Assembly: GCA_020435185.1 (NCBI GenBank)
Contig: JAGRAA010000117.1
Span: forward strand, 1-10,476
DNA: 10,476 nucleotides
Direction of reading: 5' to 3'
Source of the DNA: Bdellovibrionales bacterium
GTDB taxonomy: Bacteria > Bdellovibrionota > Bdellovibrionia > Bdellovibrionales > UBA1609
Of this stretch, positions 6,866-10,476 are shown piece after piece. Position 1 is the stretch's first letter, and every line of letters begins with the position of its first letter. Made by a program: the position numbers and the translations under genes. The notes under the pieces are model-generated. The model was not told where the DNA came from. It did no database searches and was given only the letters and a program-made list of their open reading frames with translations.

Positions 6866-7691
6866 TAGAATCTACAATTCGATTAAGATAAAATCTTTTG
6901 ATTTGAGAGCCATTGCGATCAAAGGCCATAACATAGTCTCCGTTAGGATTACGGACCAACCCTTTAGGGTGAATAATTCTCTTCTTTCCGGGCTTTGATC
7001 CTCCATCATAGACTATGTATACTTCTGTTTTATTCTCTAAAGCCTCGACTAAACAAATCCATTCCCCATGTTCTTTTAGTCGATTGATCGAAAACATATC
7101 CCAAACTAAATTGACTCCTTGAAAATCGATAAGATCATCCAGTGTCTTTTCTCGACCAATCCTTTCAAAACAAATCAACCCCAACTCTAAACAATTAATA
7201 GAGTCCTCTAACGCGCGATGAGAATTTTTTTGCGATAAATTGAGTACAGATTTCAACGTCACAAGTCTGTGGTTAGGGCTTTCCGGAATAGCTTTTCGAG
7301 CCATTAAACTCGTACATAAGGCCGGTGTTTTAGGCAACGATAATCTATTTTTTTCAAAATCCACTGCCAAAAAACCCATATCAAAGGGAGCATGATGAGC
7401 AAGAATCACCGAATCAGAAATAAAATTTAAAAAAGATTCAATTTTTTGCTCAATAGGCGGAGCGTCTACAACCATCTCATTTGTAATATTATGAATATTA
7501 ATCACTTCTTGAGACATAATGTGGGGAGGCTTGATCAAAGACGTGAAGCGATCGACAACCTCCCCGCTTCTCCATTTGACAGCTGCAAGTTCACAAATAG
7601 CAGACTCAATGGGGTATTTTCCTGTGGTTTCCAGGTCTATAGCACAAAATGAATACTCCGACCATGGACGGCTAGCATTAAAATCAAACAT
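6849..7691 (-). CDS. DEDDh 3'-5' exonuclease (DnaQ/epsilon-like) with C-terminal WYL-like domain
   Basis: The N-terminal 175 residues form an RNase T/DnaQ-type exonuclease. They carry Exo I DLETTG (Asp19, Glu21), Exo II HHAPFD (Asp104) and Exo III HRALED (His158, Asp163), giving the full DEDDh metal-binding set, so 3'-5' nuclease activity is expected. It could be a stand-alone exonuclease or a proofreading-like subunit. The sequence does not decide this. Residues about 208-275 form a small beta-rich domain with the WYL pattern: an IVYDGG strand, KKRIIHPKGL, GDYVMAF in the place of the WYL triad, and KRFYLNRIVDSI at the end. WYL domains are known mainly as nucleic-acid- or ligand-sensing modules of transcription regulators. 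The ATG at 7691 has only a weak AGG close by. The gene runs alone on the - strand, divergent from the RND gene, and its TGA stop lies within the lspA 3' end. Exonuclease call firm, WYL call moderate. Confidence 0.85.
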   Translation of the reverse strand: MFDFNASRPWSEYSFCAIDLETTGKYPIESAICELAAVKWRSGEVVDRFTSLIKPPHIMSQEVINIHNITNEMVVDAPPIEQKIESFLNFISDSVILAHHAPFDMGFLAVDFEKNRLSLPKTPALCTSLMARKAIPESPNHRLVTLKSVLNLSQKNSHRALEDSINCLELGLICFERIGREKTLDDLIDFQGVNLVWDMFSINRLKEHGEWICLVEALENKTEVYIVYDGGSKPGKKRIIHPKGLVRNPNGDYVMAFDRNGSQIKRFYLNRIVDSISLNS

Positions 7692-7745
7692 ACCTATTTG
7701 TAGTTCTTTTAAACCTATACAACAAGATAATTTTTACGTAATCAG

Positions 7746-7774
7746 TTGGACAGCAATATAAAGTAATTTATTAT
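7746..7774 (+). promoter_or_regulatory. Candidate promoter of the RND transporter gene
   Basis: TTGGAC (7746-7751), an exact 17-base spacer and TATTAT (7769-7774, five of six consensus bases) would start transcription near 7781. That falls after the first base of the in-frame ATG at 7779 but leaves a leader of about 34 bases for the GTG start at 7815. The promoter and the chosen start therefore support each other. The -35 box is only a partial match. Confidence 0.45.
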
Positions 7775-7786
7775 ATTTATGTCCAA
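7746..7786. repeat. 7-bp inverted repeat flanking the RND promoter
   Basis: TTGGACA (7746-7752) and TGTCCAA (7780-7786) are exact reverse complements separated by 27 AT-rich bases. One arm covers the proposed -35 box and the other the proposed transcription start, as an operator pair might. It may also be chance: seven bases is short. Confidence 0.4.
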
Positions 7787-7804
7787 TTACATTAATGATC
7801 ACCT

Positions 7805-7808
7805 GGAG
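7805..7808 (+). promoter_or_regulatory. Ribosome binding site that fixes the RND gene start
   Basis: GGAG (within CTGGAG) lies six bases before GTG at 7815. The ATG at 7779, twelve codons upstream, has no Shine-Dalgarno sequence. The shorter product begins MNKIIEFFAKEHL, which matches the usual RND start just before the first membrane helix. Confidence 0.7.
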
Positions 7809-7814
7809 TTATTC

Positions 7815-10460
7815 GTGAATAAAATTATAGAATTTTTCGCCAAAGAACATCTCATGGGAAACTTACTCACTTTTATGCTTTTGGCTTTTGGTGTTTTTTC
7901 TATTTTTGAGCTAAGAAGAGATCTCTATCCAAACGTAAATTTTGAAACGACTATCGTCTCTGCCGTTCTCCCCGGAGCTTCTCCAGAACAGATCGAAAGT
8001 TTAATTATCAACCCTATAGAAGAGTCTATGAGAGAAGTTGATGGAATTAAAAGAATAATTTCAACAGCTACCGAATCCACTGGAATTCTCGTTGCCCAAT
8101 TAGATCCAGATTCAAGAGATAGCACGAAAACAAACAGGGATATAAGAAGATCTATCGATACGGTAGACGATTATCCAGAAGATGCAGAAGATCCAGTCGT
8201 ACGAGAAATAGAGGTTAGCCAGGTCCCGGTTATCACGGTCACCGTAAGCAAAAAAGGAGATTTTGACAATGATCTTCTCACCGTTGGACAGTATGTCTAT
8301 GAGCAGCTCAGTGAGCTCAAAGGCGTCGCTAGCGTCGACAAGCTTGGACTCAGAGATGAAGAAATCCACATTGACGTGGATCACAATAAAATGAATCAAC
8401 GCCGAATTGATCTTTTACAAGCCATCGGAGCAGTTAAATCACAAAATATTAGTTTACCTGGAGGAAGCGCTCTCACTAAAAGCAACGAAGAAATTTTAAT
8501 TCGTACAGATGCCGAATATAAAAGCTCTCAATTTTTAAGTTCAACAAGTGAGGAGAATGAACGTAAAAAAATTCTAAACCAAATCAAAGGAACTATTATT
8601 AGATCCAACGACGGAGGCTTTAGCTCAAAAATAGGAGATATTGCTTCAGTTAATTATGGTTTGCAAGATCCAGAAAAGCTTTACAAATCCTTCGGCGATC
8701 CCGCAATACATCTTGTGGTAAAGAAAAAGTTTAACTCTGATGTTCTCGAAACTGTAGAAGGTGTTAGAGCTAAAGTTAAAGAACTACAAGATCAATTAGG
8801 AAATCGAGCTGATTTAAGACTATCCAACGACTTATCCACATTTGTAACCAACAGACTAGATATCTTAAAGTCCAATCTTCTCGTGGGCCTTATTCTTGTT
8901 ATAATCGTTTTGTCATTATTTTTACCTTGGCAAGCTACTTTGGTCGTCGCCATGGGAATCCCCGTTGCTCTTTTTTCTGCCATGACGGTCTTATACATGG
9001 CCGGAAATACCATTAACCTTATAAGCTTAGTGGGATTAATTATTGTTCTCGGAATGCTTGTCGACGACGCCATTGTTGTTTGTGAAAACATTTGGCGTCA
9101 TGTTGAAATGCAAAAGCCTATTCAACAGGCGGTTATAGATGGAGCTAAAGAGGTATTTGTTCCAGTTTTAGGATCGGTTCTCACGACCGTTTCTGCGTTT
9201 GCACCTATGCTCTTTATGACCGGAATATTCGGAGCCTTTGTCGGAGAAATCCCCTTTGTTGTGATCGTCGCCCTGTTTTTCTCTCTGTTTGAAGCCTTTA
9301 TTATCATGCCCTCCCATTTTACCTCTTGGGTTGGAATTTTTATAGATCAGAAAAAACTTAAACTTCATGCTTTGAAAAAAGAAAGTGAATCTTCTTTATT
9401 TGATAGGTTTGTCGAAAAATATAAAAACTTCTTAGTCTTTACAATTCGTTACAGATATCTCATGTCTTTAGTTGTCGCTTTGCTTATGGTCGGGAGCATA
9501 GCTATCCAAGTGGCCACCGGAAGATTTGTACTCTTTCCTTCAGACGGCCTTGATTTCTTTTTTATTCATGTGGAAGCTCCTAAAAGCACTTCTATTGAAA
9601 AAATGTCTCATCTCATCGAACCCATTGAGCAAGAAGTCTCTAAACTCTCGAAAGAAGAATTGGTTGATCACACAAGTACCATTGGTATCATTCAACAGGA
9701 TTCAAACGACCCTCAAACAAGACGGGGCTCCAATTTTGCAAATATTAGAGTCATTCTCACACCTTCAAAATTGAGAGCTCGAACGGCTCAAGAAATAGCT
9801 GAAGAACTGAAAGAAAAAATTGGTCTACCCGGCGGAATTGAGCGAGTCAAAGTGGAATACCCAAGAGCTGGGCCTCCTCAAGGTAGAGCTGTTTCTATCA
9901 ACGTTATGGGAAAAAACTTTTCTCAACTTCAACAAATAGCTGAGAATGTTAAAAACGAATTAAAAAATATCTCTGGAGTTTCTGATATTAGAGATTCATT
10001 TATTTCTGGAAAAGACGAATGGACTGTAATCCCCAATCAAGAAAACATGGCTTTGGTTGGATTAAATGCAAATCAAGTTGCAACTACGGTCAGAAGTGCC
10101 TTTGAAGGTATTGTTGCTTCTAGCATTCGTGATCTGGATAAAGAAATTGATATACGAGTTCGACTGGAAAATGATTCTGTTTCAGCCCAAGAAAAATTAA
10201 ATTATTTAAAAATAGGAAATTCTCTTGGAAACCTGATTCCATTAAATCAAGTGGCTAGCTTTGAGCAAAGAAGCACTTTAAACTCAATTCTGCATAAAGA
10301 TTTTAAGCGAGTCATTAATATATCCGCTGATGTAGATGGCATAGAAATGACCGGAAATAAAGTAGCCAGGTTGGTCGAACCAAAGGTAAAAGAAATGAGT
10401 GGTAATAAGAGGGGTTACAAAATTGAATGTGGTGGAGAAAAAGAAGATAGTAAAGAGTGA
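7815..10460 (+). CDS. RND-family efflux transporter (AcrB/HAE type), closed early by TGA
   Basis: Inner-membrane, proton-driven pump of the AcrB/HAE superfamily, normally working with a periplasmic adaptor and an outer-membrane channel. From the GTG start the frame gives 881 residues against roughly 1,000-1,050 for the family. Visible parts are TM1 (14-32), the first porter region (RRDLYPNVNFETT, LPGASPEQIE), TM2-TM6 (about 354-500) with the proton-relay pair Asp417-Asp418 in GMLVDDAIVVCEN, TM7 (about 548-567) and the second porter region up to the GGEKED motif (873-878) that normally precedes TM8. TGA at 10458-10460 then stops translation, so TM8-TM12 are missing. The next in-frame codons read LRCLG, close to the family's S-L-x-x-L-G, as if TGA replaced a Ser codon (TCA). 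The open product is probably non-functional as it stands. It is a pseudogene, a sequence error near the window end, or less likely a real split. No adaptor gene lies upstream, and the neighbour is a divergent exonuclease gene. Confidence 0.85.
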   Translation: MNKIIEFFAKEHLMGNLLTFMLLAFGVFSIFELRRDLYPNVNFETTIVSAVLPGASPEQIESLIINPIEESMREVDGIKRIISTATESTGILVAQLDPDSRDSTKTNRDIRRSIDTVDDYPEDAEDPVVREIEVSQVPVITVTVSKKGDFDNDLLTVGQYVYEQLSELKGVASVDKLGLRDEEIHIDVDHNKMNQRRIDLLQAIGAVKSQNISLPGGSALTKSNEEILIRTDAEYKSSQFLSSTSEENERKKILNQIKGTIIRSNDGGFSSKIGDIASVNYGLQDPEKLYKSFGDPAIHLVVKKKFNSDVLETVEGVRAKVKELQDQLGNRADLRLSNDLSTFVTNRLDILKSNLLVGLILVIIVLSLFLPWQATLVVAMGIPVALFSAMTVLYMAGNTINLISLVGLIIVLGMLVDDAIVVCENIWRHVEMQKPIQQAVIDGAKEVFVPVLGSVLTTVSAFAPMLFMTGIFGAFVGEIPFVVIVALFFSLFEAFIIMPSHFTSWVGIFIDQKKLKLHALKKESESSLFDRFVEKYKNFLVFTIRYRYLMSLVVALLMVGSIAIQVATGRFVLFPSDGLDFFFIHVEAPKSTSIEKMSHLIEPIEQEVSKLSKEELVDHTSTIGIIQQDSNDPQTRRGSNFANIRVILTPSKLRARTAQEIAEELKEKIGLPGGIERVKVEYPRAGPPQGRAVSINVMGKNFSQLQQIAENVKNELKNISGVSDIRDSFISGKDEWTVIPNQENMALVGLNANQVATTVRSAFEGIVASSIRDLDKEIDIRVRLENDSVSAQEKLNYLKIGNSLGNLIPLNQVASFEQRSTLNSILHKDFKRVINISADVDGIEMTGNKVARLVEPKVKEMSGNKRGYKIECGGEKEDSKE

Positions 10461-10476
10461 TTAAGATGTCTTGGGG
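10461..10476 (+). other. In-frame continuation of the RND reading frame after the TGA
   Basis: The 16 bases after the stop read L-R-C-L-G in the RND frame and fit the stretch leading into TM8. An ATG at 10466 in another frame could instead open a new gene, but only three codons remain before the window ends, so it cannot be tested here. Confidence 0.4.

Noticed and set aside
6807..6998. Short open frame on the + strand over the lspA/exonuclease junction
   Set aside because: It lies in another frame of lspA and antisense to the exonuclease gene, with no ribosome binding site and no recognisable protein.
7734..7741. 8-bp palindrome TTACGTAA upstream of the RND gene
   Set aside because: Too short to stand out in AT-rich sequence and not aligned with either proposed promoter box.
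7446..7761. Two open frames on the + strand antisense to the exonuclease gene
   Set aside because: They are shadows of a strongly conserved gene. Their translations show no domain, signal or family pattern.
7925..9368. Several - strand open frames inside the RND gene
   Set aside because: All lie antisense to conserved RND coding sequence and have low-complexity translations without motifs.
10458..10460. TGA in the RND gene read as an amino acid (recoding or alternative genetic code)
   Set aside because: TGA ends dacB, the binding-protein gene and the exonuclease gene at family-typical lengths, so it is a normal stop here. The residue expected at this place is Ser, which neither known TGA code variants nor selenocysteine would supply.
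10440..10476. Frameshift instead of a nonsense change at the RND gene end
   Set aside because: The other two frames contain stops (TAG, TAA) within a few codons around the same spot and fit the family less well than the in-frame LRCLG.
1..10476. CRISPR array, tRNA/rRNA genes, insertion sequence ends, toxin-antitoxin or phage genes
   Set aside because: No regularly spaced repeats, cloverleaf-like segments, transposase motifs or small paired genes were seen on either strand, and gaps between genes are all under about 125 bases.

Overview
The window looks like chromosomal DNA from a Gram-negative bacterium of low GC content (AT-rich by eye, not counted) with Lys- and Ile-rich proteins. A Bdellovibrionota/Bacteriovoracales-type relative is my best guess. 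The gene families and two domain fusions suggest it, but no rRNA or other marker proves it. The standard stop code is in use: TAA, TAG and TGA all end recognisable full-length genes. No tRNA, rRNA, CRISPR array, insertion sequence or phage gene was seen. Coding density is high and the longest gene-free stretch is about 120 bases.

Layout: (1) 4-1241, + strand: thymidine kinase (tdk) and hypoxanthine phosphoribosyltransferase (hpt), a pyrimidine plus purine salvage pair. (2) 1293-4174, - strand: a cell-wall pair transcribed dacB then mltD, joined by an ATGA stop/start overlap. DacB trims D-Ala from peptide cross-links and the MltD-like enzyme cuts glycan strands. (3) 4175-4256: a short divergent control region with a 9-bp inverted repeat over both ribosome binding sites and a 13-bp palindrome near its centre. 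(4) 4257-6865, + strand: a family 5 peptide-binding lipoprotein followed by signal peptidase II (lspA), the enzyme that would mature that lipoprotein. LspA carries an unexpected C-terminal TM-loop-TM-HAMP extension. (5) 6849-7691, - strand: a DEDDh 3'-5' exonuclease with a C-terminal WYL-like domain. Its 3' end overlaps lspA by 17 bp, tail to tail. (6) 7815-10460, + strand: an RND efflux transporter whose frame is closed by TGA just before the last five membrane helices. The bases after the stop still read like the family in the same frame.

Most of the content is envelope biology: peptidoglycan remodelling, lipoprotein maturation, peptide binding and efflux, plus nucleotide salvage. In three or four genes the best start is not the most upstream one. 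GTG codons preceded by GGAG are better supported for dacB, the binding protein and the RND gene.

I do not see a clear new defence or mobile system. The strongest leads are the LspA-HAMP fusion, the exonuclease-WYL fusion, the RND premature stop and the symmetric divergent control region.
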